From Rheum nobile (lineage: Eukaryota > Streptophyta > Magnoliopsida > Caryophyllales > Polygonaceae): DNA of 64,000 nt. Each line of letters begins with the position of its first letter. The stretch's first letter is position 1. Shown here piece after piece: positions 34,030-44,398 of this stretch. Location: the NCBI GenBank assembly GCA_027886185.1, contig WOAB01000476.1:868001-932000 (forward strand), given 5' to 3'. The notes beneath the pieces were generated by a model. That model was not told where the DNA came from, searched no databases, and saw only the letters and a list, made by a program, of their open reading frames with translations. Made by a program: the position numbers and the translations under genes.

Positions 34030-34399
34030 TTTGCTTCAGTTCGTCACTTCCTTCATGCATATCCTTGAGTGCCTTCCACATCTCCTTTGCCGTCTTGATG
34101 CCTATGACCTTGTCCATGTCCTCTTTGTCCAGTCCATTGAGGATGAACTGCCTGGCCTTGGCATTCTTTTCCATGATGACATAGTATTCTGGTTTCCAGT
34201 CTTCTTCCTTCATGGTAAGATCGACATAGCCATCTCCATTTTCGACTATCCTCCAGCATTGGTAGTCGTTGTTCTTGATGTAGCTTTCCATGCACTTTTC
34301 CCACCATGTTTCTTCTCCTTTCTTTCGGAGATGTGGCTTGTTGGTGGAGATTCCGAGCTCAAACTTGCTTGGTTGAGGCATGATCTGCAAACTTAACAA
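34030..34399 (-). pseudogene. gag: gag of element F, N-terminal part
   Basis: Starts MLSLQIMPQPSKFELGIS at 34399, or at the second Met (MPQPSKFELG). It has the UBN2-type gag pattern EETWWEKCMESYIKNNDYQC, MEKNAKARQFILNGLDKEDM and AKEMWKALKDMHEGSDELKQ. At AAGCAAA the CACTA terminus begins; removing the insertion joins ...DELKQ to SRKFALEG at 30424 in frame. The residues read after KQ (TLVEKTLVEAPF) are CACTA sequence, not gag. Confidence 0.9.
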
Positions 34400-34417
34400 A
34401 GATCTAGAGCTTTTCCT

Positions 34418-34429
34418 GCTCTGATACCA
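34418..34429 (-). other. Primer-binding site of element F
   Basis: Reverse complement of gctctgatacca, two bases from the LTR at 34432. Initiator methionine tRNA type. Confidence 0.9.
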
Positions 34430-34431
34430 AT

Positions 34432-35553
34432 TGTAGGATCGAGATTGTTAGACAAATAACTAAGGAACTAAGAATAGCAATTCTCAGTTCCCTTCGCAGC
34501 GGAATTTAAACAATCAAGCACAAATGAACAAGTTCCTTATAGTGGAAACCATTGATTGCCAACTAGCAATCCAGGATAAAAACCACTACCTTTCTTTTGA
34601 AAGGATTTCAAGGTCTACTTCTTGATTTCTTATATCTTTTGGTTACAGCTTATCCTAGGAACAAACACACAGTTTCTTTACCTTACACACAGTTAGGTAA
34701 TCCTAGATAACTTAACACAATCAATAATCAATCCAAGAAACAGACCTTAGCACCTAGGAACTATCTCACTTACAGTCACAGGAACTTAGCACTCAGCTCT
34801 TCGATTCTTTGACTGGTTCCTCTTGATCTCGGTTTGCTTTGATGATCTTGTTTGAAGGTTCACACTTTGATGTTTGCTATTGAGTGTGATTCGTATTGAA
34901 GTGCTTTTTGATAACCTTTGAGTTAGTCTTCCTTTTATAGTGGATTCTTCGCAGCTTGATCTTCTCTTGGTTCCCTCAAATCGAGATTGCCCTAGGATGT
35001 GTGGTTGTCCTTGATTCACGCTGCCTTTGACACATACCAACAACCTAGGCAGCTCAGAATCCTTCTTAGTTGGTCAACTGCTTCAGCCAAGTCATTCTCC
35101 AACTTCCTTCTTCCGAGGTTCGACAACCTGGGCACTTTGGAACTGTCTTCTGGACAGCGACAGGTTCCATGACAAGTCGCTTTCACCTTTCTTTGTCCGA
35201 GGTTATGTGTTCTAGGCGTCTTGTTGTTTTGCTCTGGACAATGGCAGACTTTGGAAGCTTCGCACAAGTCATTTTCAACTTTCTCTTGTCCGAGGTAGGT
35301 GTTCCCAGATTTCTCGGGAAGTGTAACATCACATGTTGCATTTCTGGGCACACCTGGGTTCCTTCCTTTGGCTTGCTGCTTGGTTCTCTTGTCCTGTTTG
35401 GCTTCCATGCTTTCGGTATTTGTCCTGTGGTTCCTTAAAGCACATCTTTGAGATAAAACATTAGTATCAAAATATTTGTCATTATCAAAAGTAGAGAAAC
35501 TGGGGAAATGAACTCTCAGGGGAACCGAAGTTCCAGAGTTCCATTTCCTAATA
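34432..35553 (-). repeat. 5' LTR of element F
   Basis: Pair of 21256-22376, with the same three 83-93-bp repeats in the presumed U3. The GTTAG duplication follows at 35554-35558. Confidence 0.93.
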
Positions 35554-35558
35554 GTTAG

Positions 35559-37561
35559 GAATAGGCAAAGGGGTATACAAACCTTGGGGACTCGACCTAG
35601 ACTTAGCATGGACACAAGTAACACAAGCCTTGCAATATTGAGTAACATGATGCATCATTTTAGGCCAATAAAAGTGTTTCCTTAATGCAGTCAAAGTCTT
35701 AGGAATACCAAAATGTCCTCTACCTTCATGAGCTTCCTGAATTAACAACCTACGTATAGACGTTTTTGGGATACATAGTTTCTCGGCCTTAAATAGGTAG
35801 CCATTATCCACATAGAACTCATTAGACTCTCCTTTTTCCATGCATGTTTTAAAAAATTTCAGCAAAGTCATCATCATGCGTATACAGTTCATTGATCAAG
35901 GAAAATCCTAAGATAGAAGCATCGAGTTGAGTAAGAAACACATACCGTCGAGAACTGGCATCGGCAACCACATTCTCCTTACTTTTCTTGTACTTGAACA
36001 CATAGGGGAAGGTCTCTATGAACTCCACCCATATGGCATGGCGTCGGCTGAGGTTGTATTGTCCATTCAAGTACTTCAGAGCCTCATGGTCCGAGTGTAT
36101 GACAAACTCCTTGGGTTAAAGATAGTGTTGCCAAGTCTTCAACACCCGAATAAGAGCATAGAGCTCCTTGTCATACGTGGGGTAGTTGAGTTGGGCGCCG
36201 GTGAGCTTCTCACTAAAGTAAGTAATGGGACGGCAGTCTTGTAGTAAAACACCTCAAATGCCATGGTGAGAGGCGTTACACTCCACTTCAAAGGTCCTAG
36301 ATAAGTCCGGTAACTGCAGCAAATGGGCGTGGCAAAGACGGTCCTTCAAGGTGACAAAAGCAAGCTCATGGGCGTCCGTCCACTCTATGGATGCAGCCTT
36401 CTTGGTTAGCTCATGCAACGGGGCTGCAATGGTGGAGAAATCACGCACAAATCGACGGTAGAAACCAGCCAAGCCTAAGAAAGACCGGACCATCGTCGGT
36501 GTAGTAGGTCGTGGCCACTCTTCAATTGCGCGTACCTTCTCTTGGTCGACCTTTAATCCATCCTTGCTAACAACAAAGCCAAGGAAAATAGTAGACTCCG
36601 AGCAAAAAGAACATTTACCTAAGTTAGCATAAAGTTTCTCTTTCCGAAGACATTCTAAGACTATCTTAAGATGTATAACATGCTCCTCTACGGTCTTGCT
36701 ATAAACAAGGATATCATCAAAGTAGACAATGACAAATTTTCCTAAGTAAGCCCGTAAAACATGATTCATAAGTCTCATAAAAGTACTAGGAACATTAGTA
36801 AGGCCAAAAGGCATCACCAACCACTCATAAAGGTCATACTTAGTCTTAAATGCAGTTTTCCATTCATCACCCTCATGCATCCTAATCTGATGGTAACTAC
36901 TCTTAAGATCAATCTTAGAAAACAAATTAACACCATGTAATTCATCAAGCATATCATCAAGTCTAGGAATAGGGTGGCGATACTTCACTGTGATTTGGTT
37001 GATGGCTCGACAATCAACACACATACGCCAAGTACCATCCTTCTTAGGCACTAAGATGATCGGCACGGCGCAGGGGCTTAAGCTCTCTCGGACGTAGCCC
37101 TTGTCCATCAACTCCTGCACCTGGCACTGTAACTCTTTGGTCTCTTCCGGGCTCGCACGGTATGCAGCTCGGTTGGGCAATGACGCGCCTGGCACAAAGT
37201 CGATTTGGTGCTCTATCCCTCGGATTGGTGGCAATCCTTCCGGCAACTCCTCGGGCATAACATCCTCAAATTCCTGCAAAAGAGTAGACACCGCAAGGGG
37301 TAAATCAACCAAATCCTTAACATTTAAGAGACACGCGAAATGAACAAGTAAAAATCAAGGAAGACATCCCTGAATAATTGGAGAGATATCCGAGGACCGG
37401 GCTAAGAGAAGCCGGTTCTCACATTTGCTTTGAATGTCGGGCTGTGGAGGCGTCGGAGACTGGCTGGCCGCGGCTTTGGTGGCCTTGTCACGGCCTAGTT
37501 TAGAGGGCACGATACCCTTGTCACCTTGGGCAGTGGAGGCTGCATTCTTGGCTTGCTCCAA
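35559..37561 (-). pseudogene. pol: RT, RNase H and integrase zinc-binding part of element E
   Basis: From high to low coordinate: linker; RT (RGIEHQIDFVPGASLPNRAA, VPKKDGTWRMCVDCRAINQI, FSKIDLKSSYHQIRM, MPFGLTNVPSTFMRLMN, VIVYFDDILVYSKT); FLGLAGFYRRFVRDFS; RNase H, broken at 36254 (TGA after NASHHGI) and again near 36119; then HAIWVEFIETFPYVFKYKKS. A frameshift near 35870 follows. Integrase zinc-binding domain: HEGRGHFGIPKTLTALRKHF and CKACVTCVHAKSRS. The coding sequence stops at LPIPN because F is inserted there. Motifs match element C closely. The Gly-to-Ser change in LKSSYHQ (usually SGYHQ) is another sign of decay. Confidence 0.9.
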
Positions 37562-37699
37562 AGCCTTGGCTCAGTTCCTTTCGACTTGGTCTTGTAAGAT
37601 CTACTTAGGACTCATAGGAAGTAAGGTGATCTTTCTACCATTGTGCATGAAAACATAGTTGTTGAGGAAACAATCATGAAGGACTCGCTTGTCAAATTG

Positions 37700-38410
37700 T
37701 CAAGGTCGCCCTAAGAGAAGATGTGTGGCATCCATAGGAACTACATCACATAGCACCAGATCCTTGTAATACCCAATGCTGAAATTTATTGTGCATTGAC
37801 GCTTGACAACATTGGTATCATCGCCTTCCAAGATCCATTGAAGGTTATAAGGTTGCGGGTGTGGAGTCGTCTCGAACTTGAAGTGCTTGATCACCTTTTC
37901 ATTGACGATATTGCAACAACTCCCACCATCTATGATTACACTCAAAGAAGCACCTTGGACTGCATACTTAGTATGGAAGAGATTCTCACGTTGGTCCAAT
38001 GATGTACCTTCTTTGGCAGTGAGGACACGTCGTGTGACCAGGCTAAGAGGCACAGTGCCTTGTTCATCCATGGAACTGCAAACATAGCCGTCATCATCGC
38101 CGGCATCCTCAGGATTGTACTTGTCAAACACGGGGCCGGGGTCGACACCATCTTCGTCAAACGACTCATAGCCGAAAGTGTTGGAAAAGAGTACCATTTT
38201 GTTGTTAGGGCAGTCCCGCTGCACATGACCTCTTCCTTGGCACTTAAAACACACTCGATCACGAGCCCTTTCTTCGGAAGTAGCGGTGTCGCGCGAAGGA
38301 GGTTGATTGACGTGCGCCGGGGCACTAGGACGGCTGGCCGACATCAATGTTGATGGTGCGGGAGTGGAATGCAAAGGTGAACGCACATTAGTAGAAGGGG
38401 AACTTGACAT
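37700..38410 (-). pseudogene. Zinc knuckle and protease of element E
   Basis: CFKCQGRGHVQRDC is the nucleocapsid knuckle. It is followed by an acidic stretch, then protease NLFHTKYAVQGASLSVIIDG and GSCCNIVNEKVIKHF, ending MDATHLLLGRP. The same Asp-Gly-Gly motif occurs in element C. The frame is open across this part but is separated from gag upstream by a frameshift and from RT downstream by stops. Confidence 0.88.
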
Positions 38411-38449
38411 AGGATTAGAACCATACCTTGGGTTAGGCCGAGACCAAGA

Positions 38450-39087
38450 CGCCTTCTTAGCCGCCTTCTTAGCCGCTTGTGCTTGCGTCCAAATCTCTTG
38501 AGTCGTGTGTGCGCACTATATTCTGCTTGTCGTTCCACCTCATAAGCTTCTTCATCATCAAAGTTGTCCCGGTCATCATCCAAGGTGGAATTACGGTGGT
38601 CATCAACGTCGGACTCAGGATCGTCATACCGGGTTTGGCGTTGTCCTCTTTGTCGGCGATCCACAGTGTTGACATAAGGGAATGGATCCTTAGAAACATG
38701 AACGCTGCATCTCGAGCGATTTCCATCCGAATAGTCTGCATCATGGATAGCATCATACCGATCACGGGGATCAACGCGTCGAGAGGTGGAATATCCTTCA
38801 ATTTGGGAACGAAGGCGATCATGCGGTGTAGACGCGACTGCCTTGCCTTTGCGACCACGTGGCTGGTGTGAAGTGGTAGTGGGGTTCAACATGGGATCCT
38901 CCAAAGGCAGATGCATGTCACTAACAAGACGGCGTAGGCGGGCAACCTCGGGTTCTCGGTCGGCCAAGGCGCGGTCCTTTGCGACATTGGCGGCGTGGAC
39001 GGCCTCCAATTCACGATGAACGTCGTCTATGGGGTCGAAACTGCGTCGTCCGGACGAGCGGGTGTGACTCGTATTGGGGATGTCCAT
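38450..39087 (-). pseudogene. gag: gag N terminus of element E, capsid core deleted
   Basis: Starts MDIPNTSHTRSSGRRSFDPI at 39087. An Arg/Asp-rich, low-complexity region runs to EAYEVERQAEYSAHT near 38510. There the reading jumps to a different frame (TTQEIWTQAQAAKKAAKKA), which belongs just before the zinc knuckle. The capsid core that element C has between these points (about 190 residues) is absent, so a deletion with a frame change removed it. Only the ends of gag remain. Confidence 0.75.
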
Positions 39088-39110
39088 CGTACCTATACGA
39101 AGTAAAAAAA

Positions 39111-39369
39111 GATAAAATAAATACAATAAATTTTAGCTCAATTTTCTCTCTCAAACCCCCCTTCATCCAAACAAAAGAAAGAATATAAAATCTCTCCCCT
39201 CTACTAAAGTCCTCTCCCTTTCCTTCCCTTTCTTAATTTTTCATATTTTTTCTCCATTTTCTTTCTACCCATTACTTAGTTGTCAAACAGACCGTAAATG
39301 CCCAAATGTTAAAATTTTAACCATCCTTTTAGTAAAAAAAATACTCAACCCGCTCACGTCACGCTAACC
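39111..39369. other. Non-coding sequence between element E and the DUF569 relic
   Basis: Pyrimidine-rich tract (39130-39290) with no frame or repeat that I can assign. The expected 5' LTR of element E is not seen. Confidence 0.5.
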
Positions 39370-39734
39370 CTAGATTACACCTCTTCTCCGCCCACTCTTC
39401 CTTCGTCTCGAGAATATCAACCCCGCACAACACCCACTCCCTCATCGCCTTCTTCGTTGGCTCATCCACCGTCACTGATCTCTTATACGGCGGCAGACCC
39501 TAATTGGCCGGCAAGAACTTCCCCTTCCTGGACCTCAATTTCACTTGAAACCCCCCTAATTGGCTCCCACTCCACCGACACGACAGCCTTCATCGCCGAC
39601 GTCTTCTGAACCGCCTTCTTCCCCGTCACTCCAAGCAAGAAGGCGTCGTTGGAGGCCGATAGGTACTTGCCGTGGCAGATCTGGAGGCGGATCGTGCTCC
39701 ATCGTACGGTCTTGCCATTGTTGTTGGCGACCAT
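39370..39734 (-). pseudogene. DUF569-domain protein gene relic
   Basis: MVANNNGKTVRWSTIRLQIC, then HGKYLSASNDAFLLGVTGKK and SVEWEPIR match the second half of plant DUF569 proteins (fascin-like, beta-trefoil fold; function not well known). A one-base shift after EPIR is needed to continue with FQVKLRSRKGKFLPAN. A TAG follows, then GLPPYKRSVTVDEP and REWVLCGVDILE. So there is one frameshift and one nonsense codon. The N-terminal half of a normal DUF569 protein is not found upstream. This is the only other trace of a host gene in the window. Confidence 0.75.
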
Positions 39735-40231
39735 CTATTTGTGTCTGTGGCTTCTTAAACGGATGACTTTCACGTTAAGGAAGTATTCCATTGATTTCGG
39801 GGTTCTTGAATAAGCGAGGGTTAATTAGAAAATCAAGCCTTTGAGAGGAGGTTGATGCAATTTTTTATAACTTCCGATCCGTGTTTAATTTAATAACTTG
39901 ATGGGTTGACCAACTGATCGATATGGTGGAGCCTGGAGGACTTATACCAAGAGAAGTAATTGATTTTTATACAATTAAACTTGTTAAATTGTGACATGAC
40001 ACATTTTATGTCGGACATGAATAATACACGAAGTTGCAAATTTTTTATTTTAGCTTTTTTTTGTGACATGATGATGTCGGCACCGGTGAAGAAGGAGCGC
40101 CGGTGGGGTGAATGAGAAAGGGATGGAGGAGATCCCGAGCGGAGTGAAGGAGATAGAAGAATTGCCAACAGGGTTATTTTTTTTTTCTTTTCTATTCCAA
40201 TCGAATTTTACACATTTCCCCCCAATTTTAT
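39735..40231. other. Non-coding flank of the DUF569 relic
   Basis: No recognisable gene. A short inverted segment (agaagtaattg near 39951) and homopolymer runs (T tract near 40178) are all that I can see. Confidence 0.4.
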
Positions 40232-40356
40232 CCGAATACTTCCCTTATTATATGCATTTTTTTATTAAAAAAAAACGTTTTCACTAGTTGTGAACATTTT
40301 TTCGATGTTCATCAATTTGTCCATAAATGTTCACCACTTTCATTCCAGACGTTCAC
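40232..40356. repeat. Long inverted repeat, left arm
   Basis: Roughly 125 bp whose reverse complement matches 43435-43558. The best-conserved block contains ataaatgttcaccactttca. Between the arms lies element G, so the arms look like the ends of a short DNA element or fold-back that G entered. Confidence 0.65.
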
Positions 40357-40440
40357 TATACTGTGATGAACATCTAAGAACAAAACGGTGAACATTCATG
40401 TTCACTGAGGGGTTGTGAACATATTTACGATGTTCATCAC

Positions 40441-41212
40441 TGATGTGAATCAAGCCTCCAAGAGGAGCCTTTCTTCACGGCTAGGGCTCGATCGTGGCTA
40501 GCAAGGCAAAGCTTCTTCTCTCCGAGCTCCAACTAGCTCTTAAGGACTCCTTGACGGCTCGAACCAGGCGGAAGCAAGAGGAGATGTCCTTGAGGGCAGC
40601 CGAGAGGAACAAGGCCAAGGGAACCTCTAGAGGATGTTCCTTGGCTGGATTTTCGTGAAGCAAGAACAAGGGGGATTTTGCTTGAAGAAGAACTCATGTG
40701 ATTGAGAGAAAGAGAGGAGAAAGAGAGAGTTGGAGTTCGAAGATAGATTGGATAACTTAGGGGGTATTCCTCAACCCAAATGGATTTCCAATAATAATAT
40801 TCAACTACGTTACAACATAAGCCAACACTTGGATTAAATAGAAAAAACACTTGGCCAACAAGGTCTTTCCAACTAGTGGGTTGTGGCCCATTTACAAATG
40901 GTCCAACACGCCCAAAAAGGAAACAACAATAATAAAGACAACAATTTCATAAAGACTACTACTATAAATAGTAAGCTAGGATAAGAACCCCTAGTTGGGT
41001 CCGGATAGGCGCGCCATGGGGCGCGGATGTGGATGGCATACGTCACGACCAATGGCAATACAAGTCATGACGTCGAATGCATCAAGCCAAGGCATCGGGG
41101 TGCCAATGGCCTAAGAGCCAAGGTGCGAGGGCAATGCCAGGACCTATCACTCTCCCCTTCTTAGCTTCGAAGCGTCCTCGTTTCGAGTGTGTAGGGAGGT
41201 CGGGGAGTGGCA
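40441..41212 (-). repeat. 3' LTR of element G
   Basis: 772 bp, matching 42516-43230. The right copy lacks several short segments, including part of aagcgtcctcgtttcgag. Confidence 0.8.
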
Positions 41213-41269
41213 AAAGTATGGTGGCGTGTCTCCCCTTCTTAAAGGTGAAGGTGAGTGAGGGAGACCGCC

Positions 41270-41869
41270 ACTAACAAACATAGGCACAACCATACAAGAA
41301 CCATCGTCGGGATGCTCCTTGGGCGGGCTCATGGGCGAGCCACATGCGCGGGTCCGGTGTCGGCGGCATGCGAAGAAGCGGCACATGGTCAAGGTGGCAT
41401 ACCGGGGCCGGCGGGGGCGTGGGCACCAAGGCTAAAGGAGGCGCGGGCACCGGGGTCGGCGGAGGCGCGGGCACTGAGGCCGGTGGAGGCGCGGGCACCG
41501 GGGTTGACGGAGGGGTGACAAGAGAGGCTCGGCCATAGGTGCACTTGCAAGCTAGTATGGAATCGGGGACGTAGCGCTTAACAATGAGACAGATGAGCTA
41601 AGCCCATGTGTCCACGAGATGTAAACCGTGACTACGACGATTGCCTTGGAGCCAAACCCACCAATCCCAAGCATTGTCGGTGAAGCATCTGGTGGCAATG
41701 TACACGTGATCATAGTAATCATAGGTGGAATGGCGAAACACATACGTCGTGTGGTGCGCCCACTCCAAAAATTTATCCCCGTCTCCATAGTCATCAAAGG
41801 TGCGGAGGCGCAACCTCGAGCCATGGTGTGGGCGCCATGATCACCTAGGTAAGACATGATCTCAAGCAA
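41270..41869 (-). pseudogene. gag: gag relic of element G
   Basis: The clearest frame (41813-41598) reads FDDYGDGDKFLEWAHHTTYV, then YDHVYIATRCFTDNAWDWWV and VDTWAQLI. It has the spacing of a gypsy capsid (first conserved helix, aromatic WW pair, then the TW motif before the arginine-rich end). Downstream is a Pro/Ala-rich repeat region (PVPAPPPA) up to about 41280. Frames change more than once. There is no zinc knuckle. It resembles the capsid of element C in pattern, not closely in sequence. Confidence 0.55.
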
Positions 41870-42501
41870 GACATCAAGAGCTCAAAGTAAAGACAAGCAA
41901 AGCAAGCACAAATTTTCTAACAAGTTTCTAAATCCCACTCAAAAGCTAACAAGAGGGGCCACACTTTGAGTCTGATTTGGGCGATCAACATGGGGAGCAA
42001 AAAAGGAGGCAATTGCCACTTTTGGTGTGTGACAAAGCCCTTACAAGAGAGAAAGAAGGAAATGTTGTTTTGACACTTTGATTCTACCTTTTTGAAACCT
42101 ACAAATTAAGCTTCCAAACACTCTACCCAAAGCAAGTCAACAAAAGAGTCAAGGCTTGAAAATATCCCAAAATGGCTAAGCAAATCAAATTGAAAAAGAA
42201 GGAAAGAAACCTTTGGACTTTCCTAGGAATAGGCAAGTCACATGCAAGGGATAAGAACTTAGAAGAAGCTCAAGCAATGGAGGTTGGAGAGGTGGCCGGC
42301 CATGGTGGGAAAGGTAGGCGGCTATAGGGTGGTGGGAGGCGACGGCGCGGTGGCCGACGGTGGAGACAAGGCGGCCGAGGAAAACTTTTTTTTGTGTTTT
42401 GGACTGAAATTTGGTGGAGATGATGATAATGGTAAGGGGAGTTGGAAAATGAGTGAAATAAAGAAAAATGTGAGAAAAATATACACTTACTTGGCCGCTG
42501 A

Positions 42502-42513
42502 GCTCTGATACCA
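42502..42513 (-). other. Primer-binding site of element G
   Basis: Reverse complement of gctctgatacca, two bases from the LTR start. Confidence 0.85.
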
Positions 42514-42515
42514 AT

Positions 42516-43230
42516 TGATGTGAATCAAGCCTCCAAGAGGAGGCTTTCTTCACGGCTAGGCTCGATCATGGCTAACAAGGAAAGACTTCTTCTCTCCGGG
42601 TTCCAACTAGCTCTTGAGGACTCCTTGACAACTCAAACCAGGTGGAAGCAAGAGGAGATGTCCTTGAGGGCAGCCGAGTGGAACAATGCCAAGGGAACCT
42701 CTAGAAGAGATTCCTTGGTTGGATTTTCGTGAAGCAATAACAATGTGACTTTTGCTTGAACAAGAACTCGTGTGATTGAGAGAAAGAGAGGAGAAAGAGA
42801 GAGTTGGAGTTGGAAGATAGATTGGATAACTTAGGGGGTATTCCTCAACCAAAATTGAATTTCCAATAATAATCTTCAACTAGGTTACAAAGAAAGGCAA
42901 CACTTGGCTTAAATAGACAAAATACATGGCCAACAAGACCTTGCCAACTAGTGGGTTGTGACCCATTTGCAAATGGCCCAACACGCCCAAGAAGGAAATA
43001 ACAATAATAAAGGCAACCCGTTCATAAGTAAGCTAGGATAAGTACCTCTATGGGGCGCGGATGTGGATGGCATACGTCACGACCAATGGCAAGACAAGTC
43101 ATGATGTCGAAGGCATCAACCTAAGACATCGGGGTGCCAAGGGCCTAAGAGCCAAGGTGCGAGGGCAATGCCAGGGCCTATCACTCTCCTCTTCTTAGCT
43201 TCGAGTGTGTAGGGAGGCCGGGGAGTGGCG
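42516..43230 (-). repeat. 5' LTR of element G
   Basis: About 715 bp, pair of 40441-41212. Confidence 0.8.
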
Positions 43231-43434
43231 AAAAATCCGTTAAAAGATATGATAATACATAGTCCACTAACACTATTTAAATTAACAGATTTTTCACCTG
43301 ATAGTCTGATACCCCTCAAATAAGGCAAAATTCGCAAGGTCTACCAAACATTGACCTATTTCGTGTGGTTCCCCTGAGTTTCTTTTTTGTTTTCGCCAAA
43401 TGCCCAACTATTAATTTTTAGCTGTTCTGTTAAA

Positions 43435-43558
43435 GTGAACATCTTGTATGAAAGTGGTGAACATTTATGGGCAAAAGTGTTTTAACATCAAAAACATGGT
43501 CACAAAGAGTGAAAATGGATTTTCCCAATAAAACACGTATAATACCCGAAAAATTCGG
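43435..43558. repeat. Long inverted repeat, right arm
   Basis: Reverse complement of 40232-40356 with scattered mismatches. It contains tgaaagtggtgaacatttat. Confidence 0.65.
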
Positions 43559-44339
43559 CAAAAATACGAAAAAATTCGGCACATCCGAATTATTCGCCTT
43601 TTAATGAAAGTCTAATATTGTCCATTCTTTCCCTCAAATCTGACGGCCCACAATTGTTCTCATTTCTCTCCTAGCTAATGGTTCTCATTTGATCCATTCC
43701 TCTATTATATAATACTAAGTAAAACCTAGACCATTTGTCGTTTTGACATTGCGCTACATAATTTATTGTCACAAGTCTACTCCACATTGTGTCACATCAC
43801 TAAATTATCTTTTTTTTCTATTATTAATATTATTATTATATAATTTTTTTTTATCTATGATCCTAATTTCCTTTTCAACATATAGATTATTCACATTTGA
43901 TCATGATTTTATAGAATATATTAGGTCTTTTTCCAATATTCTTTTTTAATTTTTTCATTTAATTAGTCACATTTTATTCACATTTTCTGTTAATTCATTT
44001 ATTTCTAGGTATAAGACTTAATTCAACATATTACATATGTACGCAATTACATTCATATTTATTAATTGATTATTTGTGGATAATTCTTTATATTATCGTG
44101 CTTATCTTAATTTCATTTATATTATTACTAATTAGATATATTTTTTATTTTTAAATATTTTTAATGTGAAATCAATATATTTTAATAATTAAAAAATAAT
44201 AATATAAAATTACTCAAGCTCCATATACGACCGTGAAACTAAACTAGATAGATAAGAATATAAGAGTATAAGATGAGTCGTGCACAACCTCCTATAATAT
44301 ATCAATTTATTAAGCAAGACACGTGGGCTGCATTAATCC
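43559..44339. other. AT-rich non-coding region
   Basis: Very AT-rich (poly-T and TATTAT runs at 43805-43850 and 44100-44210). No gene, no LTR partner and no clear inverted repeat. Confidence 0.5.
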
Positions 44340-44398
44340 ATTTTTTTATACAAGCAAACAGAGGGTATTCTTACAAACCAGAAGGCATATCCAAATTA

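Larger units (their letters stand above)
21256..35553 (-). mobile_element. SIRE-type Ty1/copia element F, carrying a CACTA insertion
   Basis: LTRs 21256-22376 and 34432-35553, flanked by GTTAG (21251-21255 and 35554-35558). Ends are TGTTAGG...CCTACA on the minus strand; the right copy has one terminal change (ata for aca). Primer-binding site 34418-34429. Order on the minus strand: gag (split by CACTA at 30425-34029), protease-integrase, RT-RNase H, spacer, extra ORF, polypurine tract (aaaaagggggaaattg) and 3' LTR. Pol is broken by a frameshift near 27300 and another near 28740, so F is not autonomous now. Confidence 0.93.
19553..39110 (-). mobile_element. Ty3/gypsy element E, split by copia element F
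   Basis: Reading right to left: gag N terminus (39087), zinc knuckle and protease, RT, RNase H, integrase up to 35559, interruption by F with the GTTAG duplication, then the integrase core (21250) to the polyprotein end (20243) and a 3' LTR-like stretch to about 19553. Joining across F restores the integrase reading ...LPIPN then VPWEDISMDF. A 5' LTR is not visible beyond gag, so the element is truncated near 39110. Gag has lost its capsid core and pol has several frameshifts. Confidence 0.85.
40441..43230 (-). mobile_element. Gag-only LTR element G (TR-GAG type)
   Basis: Direct repeats 40441-41212 and 42516-43230 (TGATGTGAATC... to ...GGGGAGTGGC). The primer-binding site (reverse complement of gctctgatacca, 42502-42513) beside the right repeat shows minus orientation. 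The 1.3-kb interior carries only a gypsy gag relic and a Pro/Ala-rich stretch. No protease, RT or integrase. No clear target duplication was found, so the outer ends may be off by some bases. Confidence 0.8.

Noticed and set aside
41255..41538. Gly/Ala-rich plus-strand frames in element G
   Set aside because: Antisense of the Pro/Ala-rich gag tail region; low complexity explains openness.
43231..43293. Short inverted pair aaaaatccgttaa / ttaacagattttt
   Set aside because: About 13 bases with mismatch beside the end of element G; likely chance in AT-rich sequence.
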